NCBI GenBank assembly: GCA_022601595.1
Contig: JAJACI010000001.1
Location: forward strand, 130,536 to 194,535
Direction of reading: 5' to 3'
Origin: Chlamydiia bacterium
GTDB taxonomy: Bacteria > Chlamydiota > Chlamydiia > Chlamydiales > 2-12-FULL-49-11
DNA: 64,000 bases
Made by a program: the position numbers and the translations under genes. Under the pieces are notes generated by a model. The model did no database searches. It saw only the letters and a list, made by a program, of their open reading frames with translations, and had not been told where the DNA came from. Of this stretch, positions 1 through 10,262 are shown piece by piece. Positions within the stretch are counted from its first letter, which is position 1. Each line of letters begins with the position of its first letter.

Positions 1-276
1 GCTTCTATCAATTATTTAGACAAAGAATGTTCTAAAGGTCCCATTCCTTATGAAAAGATGCCCTCTGGAATTACCAATGGGAATGCTAGCAAATTTATCT
101 TTGATAAACTCCAGGACAGTTTAACCAATGAAACCATTACTCTAGGCTGTCCATTTTATATGGATAGTAACGCTGATTACAGTGTATCATCATCCAATGG
201 CTATGAGTCGCAGTTTTTTAACAATACAGGGAATTTTGAGCTAGACTTTCAGCGGTATAACTATTTTTTTTATTGA
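1..276 (+). CDS. Hypothetical protein, C-terminal part (5' truncated by window edge)
   Basis: Frame 1 is open from base 1 to the TGA at 276 (ASINYLDKECSKGPIPYEKMPSG...NYFFY*). Confidence 0.5.
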   Translation, partial: ASINYLDKECSKGPIPYEKMPSGITNGNASKFIFDKLQDSLTNETITLGCPFYMDSNADYSVSSSNGYESQFFNNTGNFELDFQRYNYFFY

Positions 277-953
277 GTTTTACGGGCAGGTTTCTTCTTG
301 AAATTATCCAGTAGCTGATTGAATCCTTTTTTTGAGTATTCTACAGGAAAGCGCATGATATTTTCTGGGGTGAAAATCATCTTAAACACAATGGCCTTTG
401 CTATTTGAGAGGTGATATTCCCTTTTTTGGTATTTAGGTTCTTAAATGTAATGTTTTTGATTTTCGTGGTCTTTACTTCCCCATCGGTATCAATGATATG
501 AATGGTTAAGTTGTTGACGGAGAGAATCTTTATAAGAGCATTTCTTGTTGACGGCTTCTGCCCTTTGCTAGATTCATTGATATGATGCATAATAGCGTCC
601 CAGTTGGTAAGCTTTTTTTGTCCAGGAAAGGGTTCTATGATAAGGGTAAGCTCATCTAGAAAAATTTTTTCGATTTGAATGAATTGGGTAAAATAGGTAG
701 ATAGAGGAGCTTTTACTTTGATCTTTTTTATGGTAAGGGCATAAGGGTGTTGGGTATGAGGAGGATTTTTTACATGAAGATCCCATATACGAAGGTTTTT
801 TAAGGTAATTGCGCTATTGTCTATGGTAGTTTTCATCCCAAAAGAAGAGGTGAGAATATGACCTAAGATCACCGAAGTAAAGATATAAACCATTAAAATC
901 GCAAGGATTATAACGCCTAGAATAGATAAGAACCAGATCCAAAACTTCTTCAT
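270..953 (-). CDS. Membrane-anchored hypothetical protein, possibly AsmA/DUF748-like
   Basis: 227 aa ORF. N-terminal TM helix (FWIWFLSILGVIILAILMVYIFTSVILG) followed by beta-rich sequence. Confidence 0.6.
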   Translation of the reverse strand: MKKFWIWFLSILGVIILAILMVYIFTSVILGHILTSSFGMKTTIDNSAITLKNLRIWDLHVKNPPHTQHPYALTIKKIKVKAPLSTYFTQFIQIEKIFLDELTLIIEPFPGQKKLTNWDAIMHHINESSKGQKPSTRNALIKILSVNNLTIHIIDTDGEVKTTKIKNITFKNLNTKKGNITSQIAKAIVFKMIFTPENIMRFPVEYSKKGFNQLLDNFKKKPARKTQ

Positions 954-1003
954 ATCTATAAGATATCCACAAAGATACCTATTTAAGCAATAAAAAACCT
1001 TTT

Positions 1004-1747
1004 TTAACGTTCAATTTCTGCAGCAAATATATATTGGTCTTGGCTTATTTGTGTACGTTGAAAAAAACCGTGTTTATTATAAAAAGGTTTAAGAGATTTA
1101 CTTGCGTGTAAATAAATGCTAACTTTCAAATCATTACCTTTAAACATATTTTTAAAATGTTCCATTAAAGAGCTGCCAGCGCCTTTTAATCGTTTTTTAT
1201 TCCACCGGTTAGCATACCAATTTCTTATACTATTATTAAAATCATAAGGAATGTTTTTTGGGTTTGTGAGAATATATGCTAGATATTTTATCTTTTTGTC
1301 TACAATAGCTATCGCTTCGGTATTTCCTTGGTACGTTGCTTGTATAAACTGATACTCTTTAGGTTTGCTCAGCTGATGATGACCACCCTTTTCTAGTTTA
1401 TAAAGCATCTCCTCAATTAGATTCATAACCTGTAGAGCTTCATCCAATCTTATGTTAGTTGTTTCTTTTCCAATTCTTTTTCCTGCTTCACTCTGCCATT
1501 GCTTTACTATGTGACGAATTTTATTTATATTCCCAGGAACTGAATCTGAAATAAGAGTGAATTCTTTCTGAGTGACTTTTTCTATAGTTGAAGTTACTTT
1601 GTGAATGCAAAAAACGATAACAATCAAAATAGGTATAGCAATAAGTGTAATTGTTTGATAGCCAGGTAAATAACTAAAAGCAGGAGACCTTGATAATATT
1701 GGATGTCTTTGTGTGCTATTTATAGGGGTAAATGGGGCGATATTCAT
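1004..1747 (-). CDS. Single-TM protein with a GNAT-acetyltransferase-like C-terminal domain
   Basis: 247 aa. TM near residues 30-50 (TITLIAIPILIVIVFCI), then NWYANRWNKKRLKGAGSSLMEHF and YLHASKSLKPFYNKHGF, which resemble the GNAT acetyl-CoA loop and the terminal FY.K.GF motif. Confidence 0.5.
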   Translation of the reverse strand: MNIAPFTPINSTQRHPILSRSPAFSYLPGYQTITLIAIPILIVIVFCIHKVTSTIEKVTQKEFTLISDSVPGNINKIRHIVKQWQSEAGKRIGKETTNIRLDEALQVMNLIEEMLYKLEKGGHHQLSKPKEYQFIQATYQGNTEAIAIVDKKIKYLAYILTNPKNIPYDFNNSIRNWYANRWNKKRLKGAGSSLMEHFKNMFKGNDLKVSIYLHASKSLKPFYNKHGFFQRTQISQDQYIFAAEIER

Positions 1748-1889
1748 ATTTTACTCACAAAGATTTTATCTTATGTTTATATTATACTCTTGTGTAAATA
1801 TAGAATCAACAGAAGTAAGTCTTTTTTGCCATATATAGGAGACTTTGAAAAACGCTAACAACTATAATTAAATTTTGAATAAGAGTTAT

Positions 1890-1924
1890 AAAAAACTCCC
1901 TTAGTGAACTAAGGGAGTTTTTTT
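1890..1924 (-). terminator. Rho-independent terminator downstream of groEL
   Basis: AAAAACTCCCTTAG-TGAA-CTAAGGGAGTTTTTTT: perfect stem flanked by A/T tracts. Confidence 0.85.
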
Positions 1925-1987
1925 ATCAGAGTTTCCCAAGGGTTTTAATCCCTAGGAAGGTCTGAAAGCATTGTTATTCAAACTTTT

Positions 1988-3643
<1,656 letters not shown>

Positions 3644-3656
3644 TTATTTTATTCAT

Positions 3657-3962
3657 TTACTCTACAATAGCAATAATATCACCTGATTTAACAATGATAA
3701 ATTCCTCTTCATCCATGGTTATTTTTTTCTCGGCATATCTATCCCACATGATTTGATCGCCCACCTTTACAGGGCACTCAATTGTGTTCCCATCTTTATC
3801 TTTTTTGGAAGGGCCAACTGCAATAACAATTCCTGTATCTTGTTTGCTTTGTGCTGAATCTGGAAGAATAATTCCGCCGCTAATCTGTTCTTCTACTTTT
3901 TTTCTTTGTACAAGAACTCTGTCTGCCAAGGGGCGAAGTTTGCTTTTAGTGTTTGCTGTCAT
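3657..3962 (-). CDS. groES: Co-chaperonin GroES
   Basis: 101 aa; LRPLADRVLVQRKKVEEQISGGIILPDSAQSK...; immediately upstream of groEL. Confidence 0.98.
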   Translation of the reverse strand: MTANTKSKLRPLADRVLVQRKKVEEQISGGIILPDSAQSKQDTGIVIAVGPSKKDKDGNTIECPVKVGDQIMWDRYAEKKITMDEEEFIIVKSGDIIAIVE

Positions 3963-4039
3963 GATTTTGCTCCTTATTTTTTAAAATAGCATTCATATAA
4001 CTTCTATTTTACATGGTTAAGAATTTAGAAGCAAGGCCC

Positions 4040-4066
4040 TTAGCACTTTTTTTGTCTTTCTGCTAA
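4040..4066 (-). promoter_or_regulatory. CIRCE-like HrcA operator upstream of groES-groEL
   Basis: TTAGCACTT-N9-TTCTGCTAA versus consensus TTAGCACTC-N9-GAGTGCTAA: correct 9-bp spacing, one half-site nearly intact, the other degenerate. Confidence 0.75.
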
Positions 4067-4137
4067 CTTTCTGTTCTTACAAGAAAAGTCTGTTCATCTT
4101 TTGCCGAATCCGTATACTTACAGGATAGAAATCAGTG

Positions 4138-4305
4138 TTAAGGAGACTCTGATAAACTACATTTTTTAGAATTTCTTCAGATTTTTTGAAAGGTATTCTA
4201 TTTTGGAGTAAGCGGCATCCCTGTAGGGATGGGGCGCCACGAAAAATAGAATTTATAAGAAATCTGGAAAATTATAAAACTGTCCGTTTTTCAGAGTCTC
4301 CTTAA
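4138..4305 (+). repeat. Palindromic interspersed element, copy 1 (168 bp)
   Basis: TTAAGGAGACTCTGATAAAC ... GTTTTTCAGAGTCTCCTTAA; central CATCCC-TGTA-GGGATG hairpin. Confidence 0.9.
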
Positions 4306-4347
4306 GAAGTAATTTAATAAATTAATTCAATCTTTAAGGAGATAGGA

Positions 4348-6141
4348 ATGAGTCGTCAGCAGGTAAAAGAGAAAGATACATGGAATTTAGTTTCCTTTTT
4401 TGAAACAAAAGAAGCGTGGGAGCAAAAACTAAAGAAAATATTTGAAGAATCAGAGTCTGGTTTTTTAAAGATAAAACCTATCTCTTTTAGTAAAGATGCA
4501 GACCCTAAGCGGGTCAAGCAAGTGCTTTCTGATTTTTTTGAGTATATGCGACAATTAGATATGATTTATACCTATGCTCACTTAAAACATGATGAGGACA
4601 TCTCCTTTACGGAAAATAAAGAGGCATATGAAAAGGCACGCTCTTTATATCATCGATTTATGAGTGCTGCAAGTTGGATAGAGCCTTCTATTTTACAAAT
4701 GGATGAGAAGGCTTTTGAAGCACTTCTTAATGCAAAAGAGCTTTCTGGGTACCATTTTTATTTAAAAAAATTAAAGGATCAAAAAGAGCATATTTTAACC
4801 AGTGATAAAGAAGAGATGATGTCGCTTTCAGGGAGAATGCAAGGGACTGCAAGTGGCGCTTTTTCGGCGCTTACCAATGCTGATATGGATTTTGGTATAG
4901 TCAAAAATGGTAAGGGAGAAGAGCTTTCTTTAACTCAGGCAAGTTATGGTAAGTATTTAAAAGAGCAAGATAGGGTGCTGCGGAAAAATGCTTCTGAAAA
5001 ACTGCATGCCTCTTACGTTTCTTTTGAAAATACCATTTCTGAATTAATTCACGGTCAAGTGCAAAACCATATTTTTAATGCAAAAGTACGGTCCTATAAA
5101 AACTGTTTAGAAGCGGCTTTAAAACCTCATAATATTCCGCTAAGTGTATATCATAATTTAATAGATACTGTTTCAAATGGGCTTGCTCCCTTACATCGCT
5201 ATACTTCTTTTAGAAAAAAGAGACTTGGAGTAGATAAGCTCTATGCCTATGATTTATATGTTCCTTTAATAGAAATGTCTGAAAAGAATTATACTTTTGA
5301 TGAGGCATGTGAGATTGTGATTGAATCGGTGGCTATTTTAGGAGAAGAATATCAAGCTATTTTACGCAAAGGATTAACAGTTGATCGCTGGGTGGATGTG
5401 TATGAAAATAAAGGGAAGAGAAGCGGCGCTTACTCTTCGGGTTGTTATGATTCCAATCCTTATATTCTAATGAATTTCCAAGGGACGCTAAATGATGTGC
5501 TTACCTTGTCTCATGAGGCAGGACATAGCATGAACACCTATCTAAGCAATAGGAAACAATCTTACCATGATGCCGGATATACTATTTTTGTAGCAGAGGT
5601 GGCATCTACTTTTAATGAGCAATTGACCTATGAATACCTATATAAAAAAGCAAAAACAAAAGAGGAGAGAATCTTTCTTCTAAGTGCGCAATTAGATGCA
5701 ATAAGAAGTACTTTTTTTAGACAAACTTTATTTGCCGAATTTGAGTTAAAAATTCATGAGATGGCAGAGGATCACGCTCCTCTTACGCCTGATATTATGA
5801 AAAAGGTATATGGAGATTTAAATCGGAAATATTATGGGAAAGATTTTACGGTAACAGATGGTTCGTCTGCCGAATATTTACGCATTCCTCACTTCTATTA
5901 TAATTTTTATGTGTATCAGTACGCAACAGGTATTGCAGCCGCGTTGACACTTGTGGAGAAGGTGCGTAATGGAGCCCTTGCTCCTTATTTAGGTTTTTTA
6001 GAAGCAGGAGGAAGTAAATATTCTATTGATATATTAAAAGAAGCTGGTGCTGATATGTCATCAAAAGAACCTATAGAAAATACCTTGAAGATTTTTTCTA
6101 CGTTACTAGAAAAATTAGAAAAAGAGTTTGAGATAAATTAG
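4348..6141 (+). CDS. pepF: Oligoendopeptidase F (M3 metallopeptidase)
   Basis: 597 aa with HEAGHSMNTYLS zinc-binding motif; groE-pepF order as in Chlamydia. Confidence 0.95.
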   Translation: MSRQQVKEKDTWNLVSFFETKEAWEQKLKKIFEESESGFLKIKPISFSKDADPKRVKQVLSDFFEYMRQLDMIYTYAHLKHDEDISFTENKEAYEKARSLYHRFMSAASWIEPSILQMDEKAFEALLNAKELSGYHFYLKKLKDQKEHILTSDKEEMMSLSGRMQGTASGAFSALTNADMDFGIVKNGKGEELSLTQASYGKYLKEQDRVLRKNASEKLHASYVSFENTISELIHGQVQNHIFNAKVRSYKNCLEAALKPHNIPLSVYHNLIDTVSNGLAPLHRYTSFRKKRLGVDKLYAYDLYVPLIEMSEKNYTFDEACEIVIESVAILGEEYQAILRKGLTVDRWVDVYENKGKRSGAYSSGCYDSNPYILMNFQGTLNDVLTLSHEAGHSMNTYLSNRKQSYHDAGYTIFVAEVASTFNEQLTYEYLYKKAKTKEERIFLLSAQLDAIRSTFFRQTLFAEFELKIHEMAEDHAPLTPDIMKKVYGDLNRKYYGKDFTVTDGSSAEYLRIPHFYYNFYVYQYATGIAAALTLVEKVRNGALAPYLGFLEAGGSKYSIDILKEAGADMSSKEPIENTLKIFSTLLEKLEKEFEIN

Positions 6142-6184
6142 TAAAAGAGGTAAAAGAGATAGGCTTTTATCTAAGAGGTGTTTA

Positions 6185-6469
6185 ATGACAGGAAAAAAGG
6201 CGATCAAAAAGTTCTTTATTGTAAAGAATGACAAAGGGCTTCATACAAGACCTGCAACAGAGATAGTAAAATGTTTGGCAAAGTTTAAGTCAAATATCAC
6301 GTTGCAATATGGAGAGCTTACGGTGAACGGGAAATCCTTACTTGGTATTATGATGCTTGCTGCAGAATGTGGGGCTACTGTAAATGTTGAAGTAACGGGT
6401 GCAGATGCTAAAGAGTGTCTGAAAACATTGTTAGAGCTTGCTGATAAAAAGTTTCATATGAAGTATTGA
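6185..6469 (+). CDS. ptsH: Phosphocarrier protein HPr
   Basis: 94 aa; NDKGLHTRPATEIVKCL (active-site His) and NGKSLLGIMMLAAECGA. Confidence 0.93.
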   Translation: MTGKKAIKKFFIVKNDKGLHTRPATEIVKCLAKFKSNITLQYGELTVNGKSLLGIMMLAAECGATVNVEVTGADAKECLKTLLELADKKFHMKY

Positions 6470-6475
6470 AGAAAC

Positions 6476-6534
6476 TAGATTTTCCTCCAGGGATGGAGGG
6501 GGCGAAAAATCTCATTTATAAGAAATCTGGACTA
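6476..6534 (+). repeat. Degenerate partial copy of the palindromic element
   Basis: CCAGGGATGGAGGGGGCGAAAAATCTCATTTATAAGAAATCTGG matches the central and right part of the full copies. Confidence 0.6.
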
Positions 6535-6551
6535 ATTATTGAAACCAGCGG

Positions 6552-6968
6552 TTAATCCTTATACACAGGGGACTTGTCTAGAACTTCTTGGCTGCAAATT
6601 ACTTCTGTATCGTGTTTTAAAGCAAGAAGCAGCGAGTCTGAAGGTCTTGCATCAATTTCTAGAATATCTTCTCTTCCATCACCCTTCTTGGATAGGAGAA
6701 TTTTGGAAAAATAGACGCCATCAACTACATCTGTTAGGATAACTTTTTTAATATCAATTTCAAAGCCGGTGAGTACGGTATCTAAAAAAGCGTGTGTCTG
6801 TGGTCGTTTTATCTGTTTTGTTAGGATATTTTCAATATGAAGCCCTGTAGTTGGTAAAGTATAGATAGCAAATTGCTTATTATCACCCTCTAGTATAAAA
6901 GCGCTATAATTACTGCTTTGTACTACCTTGGAGAATAAGATTTTATGCATTTTCTTCATTTTGATCAC
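6552..6968 (-). CDS. Bifunctional nuclease (BFN/DUF151) domain protein
   Basis: 138 aa; R-P-Q-T-H-A-F-L-D, VDGVYFSKILL, LEIDARPSDSLLLALK (DUF151 signature region). Confidence 0.85.
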   Translation of the reverse strand: MIKMKKMHKILFSKVVQSSNYSAFILEGDNKQFAIYTLPTTGLHIENILTKQIKRPQTHAFLDTVLTGFEIDIKKVILTDVVDGVYFSKILLSKKGDGREDILEIDARPSDSLLLALKHDTEVICSQEVLDKSPVYKD

Positions 6969-7648
6969 TTTCCTTTATTCCAAACATCCACAGAAAGATC
7001 ATTTTTGCCAATAATTATTATGTCTGATGTTTGTAAAAATAACCCAGTTTCAATTACGCCGCAAATACCTTTAAGAGAGGTGTGCATAGCTCTGGGGTTA
7101 ACGATATCTTCTTTAATTTCAATGTCATATATATAGTTGCCTCCCTCAGTAACAAAGGTCTTTCCATCAGCTTCTCTGAGTTTTCCTCTAAATCCTAAAA
7201 TATCCAATCTTTTTAAGGTACTTTCATACCCAAAGGTAATGATTTCAATGGGTAATGGATGTCCATTAAGCGGGGTTGCAATCTTAGATTCATCTATGAT
7301 GGTGATGTTTTTTTTAGAGTTTAAGGCAACATATTTTTCCCTAAGAAGAGCTCCGCCACCACCTTTAATAATGTAAAAATCGCGGCTAGCTCGATCTGCT
7401 CCATCTACAGTAATATCAATGAGCTGAGACAAGGATGGATCGATAATGGTTATACTTTTATGCAGGGCGTTTCTTGACTCTAAGGATGTTACAGCAGCCG
7501 ATATCGTCATCCCTTCGGCCTCTACCCGCTTATTAAGTGCTTCAATAAATGGTTTTACAGTAGATCCAGTTCCAATACCTACAACCATATGGTTTTCAAT
7601 GTATTCTACGGCAGCATTTGCCGCGGCTGTCTTGCTATTTATATTCAT
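6965..7648 (-). CDS. rpiA: Ribose-5-phosphate isomerase A
   Basis: 227 aa; GIGTGSTVKPFI, DITVDGADRASRDFYIIKGGGGALLREKYVA. Confidence 0.96.
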   Translation of the reverse strand: MNINSKTAAANAAVEYIENHMVVGIGTGSTVKPFIEALNKRVEAEGMTISAAVTSLESRNALHKSITIIDPSLSQLIDITVDGADRASRDFYIIKGGGGALLREKYVALNSKKNITIIDESKIATPLNGHPLPIEIITFGYESTLKRLDILGFRGKLREADGKTFVTEGGNYIYDIEIKEDIVNPRAMHTSLKGICGVIETGLFLQTSDIIIIGKNDLSVDVWNKGK

Positions 7649-7809
7649 AATACCTCTTAATTCTAACTATGAAAGAATTTTTAATTCTGTGCAAGCGTCT
7701 AAAAGTAGGAGTATTTAGTAGTTTCTCCTATATGCATATAAATTTCTTGCATTTTTATTTGATGCGCCTTAAAATAGGGCCTATTTTAGAAGACCCGCGG
7801 AGGTAGATC

Positions 7810-8073
7810 ATGAAAAATAAGCTAGCCAAAGAGACAGAAAGAACAGTAAGAGCCAGAAATAAGCTGAAAAAGCGTCTGGGAATATTAGATGAAAAGGTAA
7901 CAGAAGGGGCTTTAGAGAAGAAAACAGATGAAATCCATCGTTGGATTTCAAGGCATGCTAATGATAGAGTAGTTTTAAAAAAGAAATCGATTTCTTTATT
8001 TGATTCTAATAAAAATGCAGCAAAAATGAGCTCTAAGGTACAGAAAATGGCAGATGCCATGACAGAGGAATAA
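7810..8073 (+). CDS. Small highly charged hypothetical protein
   Basis: 87 aa Lys/Arg-rich helical ORF in the tight spacer before tyrS; RBS-like GGAGG upstream. Confidence 0.6.
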   Translation: MKNKLAKETERTVRARNKLKKRLGILDEKVTEGALEKKTDEIHRWISRHANDRVVLKKKSISLFDSNKNAAKMSSKVQKMADAMTEE

Positions 8074-8081
8074 GGAAAAAG

Positions 8082-9374
8082 GTGTTTGTGGATATTATAT
8101 CATATTTAGAGTCACGTGGTTTAATTGAGGAAATGAGCTCTTTAGAGTCAAAATCTCTTTTAAAAACTCCAAGAACTATCTATTTAGGAATAGATCCAAC
8201 AGCGCCGAGCTTGCATTTAGGCAATTTGGTAGGTTTAATAGTTTTAAGAATGTTCCAAAACTTTGGGCATAAGCCTGTTATTGTTTTGGGCGGTGCGACA
8301 GCCATGATAGGGGATCCTTCTGGAAAAAGTACAGAGCGTCCATTATTAACTGAAGATGATATAAACGCCAATATATCTAGAATCAAAAAGACGGTAGAAT
8401 ACGTATTAGACTCAACCGATGAGAAGACTCGCCCTATCATGCTCAACAATGCAGATTGGTATAAACAGATGTCTTCAATCAATTTTTTACGCGATATAGG
8501 AAAACAATTTCGTTTAGGTCCAATGCTTGGTAAGGAAAGTGTACGTACCAGACTTAATTCACCAGAAGGGATGAGTTTTACAGAGTTTAGCTATCAGTTA
8601 TTACAAGGCAATGATTTTTGTCATTTATATAAAAATCATAATGTTGAATTCCAGATTGGCGGAAGCGATCAGTATGGAAATATTACTGCAGGAATAGAGT
8701 GTACAAGAAAAACTTTAGGAAAAAGTGTCTATGGAATTTCTTTTCCCCTTTTAGTAAAAGGGGATGGAAAGAAATTTGGTAAAAGTGAGCAAGGAGCGAT
8801 TTGGTTAGATAGAGAATCTCTTTCTCCATTTGGCTTTTATCAGCATATCGTAAAATTTCCAGATAGTGGGATGATTTCTTTGTTGAAAAAATTAACTTTT
8901 TTACCGATGGAAGATATTAATAGGCTTGAAGAGAGAGAAACTAAAGGTGATCTCAAACCTTTTGAGTTACAAAAATTACTAGCATCTATATTAACAGAAT
9001 ATGTTCATGGACCTGAGGGATTGAAAGAGGCGATGGCTGCAACTGATGCTATGGCTATTGGGTCAACAGAGGTAAATAAAGAAGGGCTTAAAGCAGCGCT
9101 ATCTAGTTTGCCGATGATTACTTTAGAAAAAAAAGATGTAGTTGGTGCTTTTTATTTAGATCTTTTATGTAATAGCGGCTTGCTGAGCTCAAAAGGCGAA
9201 GCTCGTAGATTGATTCAGAATAATGGAGCCTACTTAAATAAAATTAAGATCAGTGATCTTAAGCAAAAAATTGAAGAGGAAGATCTACTCGATGGAAATT
9301 TGCTTCTTTTAAGTAGTGGTAAAAAGAAATCCCTAGTTGTTCAACTTACGGAAACTCTGAAAAACTCATGCTGA
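8082..9374 (+). CDS. tyrS: Tyrosyl-tRNA synthetase
   Basis: 430 aa; GIDPTAPSLHLGNLVGL (HIGH-like), GSDQYGNI, KFGKS (KMSKS-like); C-terminal S4-like region. GTG start likely. Confidence 0.97.
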   Translation: MFVDIISYLESRGLIEEMSSLESKSLLKTPRTIYLGIDPTAPSLHLGNLVGLIVLRMFQNFGHKPVIVLGGATAMIGDPSGKSTERPLLTEDDINANISRIKKTVEYVLDSTDEKTRPIMLNNADWYKQMSSINFLRDIGKQFRLGPMLGKESVRTRLNSPEGMSFTEFSYQLLQGNDFCHLYKNHNVEFQIGGSDQYGNITAGIECTRKTLGKSVYGISFPLLVKGDGKKFGKSEQGAIWLDRESLSPFGFYQHIVKFPDSGMISLLKKLTFLPMEDINRLEERETKGDLKPFELQKLLASILTEYVHGPEGLKEAMAATDAMAIGSTEVNKEGLKAALSSLPMITLEKKDVVGAFYLDLLCNSGLLSSKGEARRLIQNNGAYLNKIKISDLKQKIEEEDLLDGNLLLLSSGKKKSLVVQLTETLKNSC

Positions 9375-9512
9375 ATAATGACTCCAGCTTACTTATAAAT
9401 GAGATTTTTCGTGGTGGCCCATCCCTACAGGGATGCCGCTTACTCCAAAATAGAATACCTTTCAAAAAATCTAAAAAGATTCTAAAAAGTGCAGTTTATC
9501 AGAGTCTCCTTA
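9351..9512 (-). repeat. Palindromic element copy (diverged left end, overlaps 3' end of tyrS)
   Basis: GAAACTCTGAAAAACTC ... CATCCCTACAGGGATGCCGCTTACTCCAAAATAGAAT ... CAGTTTATCAGAGTCTCCTTA. Confidence 0.85.
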
Positions 9513-9870
9513 CATAGATTTTCTCTAGAAGAGAAATATTTGATTTATTAATTTACTTATTATTTCACCGTTTTGTATAAAAACATCGCTATCAGCGGGA
9601 GTGTAGATTTTTCCATACTATAGTCATTACCGTTTCATATGACGCACTAGGCGGATTTTTTCCTCAATACATTAAAAAAACCCATTTTTTTTAAGTTTCT
9701 AATTATTTTTTAACTCTTTACTTGTAAAAAAAGTTATATACCTTTCTAATGAGGTAAAAGTTCTACAGCTAGAGGGTTTACTAAAATACAGAAACTAGTT
9801 TAATCGTTTTTGTAGAGAAACAAATTTTGTCATTTAAATAGTGATAAAGCAAAACAAGGAGAAATATTGT

Positions 9871-10176
9871 ATGGCAACTAAAACAAAAAAACAGTTGATA
9901 ACAAAAATAGCAGCACAAACGAATCATCACCCAAATGAAGTAAGGTTGATAGTTCAGGCATTTTTAGATTCAATCACTGACTGTCTTTCAGAAGGTAATC
10001 GTTTAGAATTTCGTGACTTTGGGGTGTTTGAAGTTGTAACAAGAAAGCAAAAAATTGGAAGAAATCCTAAGAATGCTTCCATTGCTATTGTTATTCCTGA
10101 AAGACAAGCAGTAAAATTTACAGCAGGTAAAAAAATGAGAATGGTAGTTGAAAGCGAAGCATCAGCAATGGTATAA
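9871..10176 (+). CDS. HU/IHF family DNA-binding protein
   Basis: MATKTKKQLITKIAAQTNHHPNEVRLIVQAFLDSI...GRNPKNASIAIVIPERQAVKFTAGKKMR. ATG at 9871 with AAGGAG upstream; track start at 9841 is likely too early. Confidence 0.93.
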   Translation: MATKTKKQLITKIAAQTNHHPNEVRLIVQAFLDSITDCLSEGNRLEFRDFGVFEVVTRKQKIGRNPKNASIAIVIPERQAVKFTAGKKMRMVVESEASAMV

Positions 10177-10213
10177 TGGCCCTTCTCAAAAAAATATAAT
10201 TTTGATAATCTCA

Positions 10214-10249
10214 CTAAGAGCAAAAGATTTTTGCTCTTAGTTTTTTTTT
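10214..10249 (+). terminator. Rho-independent terminator after the HU gene
   Basis: CTAAGAGCAAAAGATTTTTGCTCTTAG followed by TTTTTTTTT. Confidence 0.9.
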
Positions 10250-10262
10250 ATAAAGGTTAAAT

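Noticed and set aside
4138-4305. Element copies as simple intrinsic terminators
   Set aside because: Size (168 bp), constant ends, both orientations and presence between divergent, convergent and co-directional genes argue for a repeat family, although a secondary terminator role is possible.
9512-9840. Possible structural ncRNA in the long tyrS-HU spacer
   Set aside because: AT-rich; no recognisable tmRNA, RNase P, SRP or 6S core could be seen by eye. It would need an Rfam scan.
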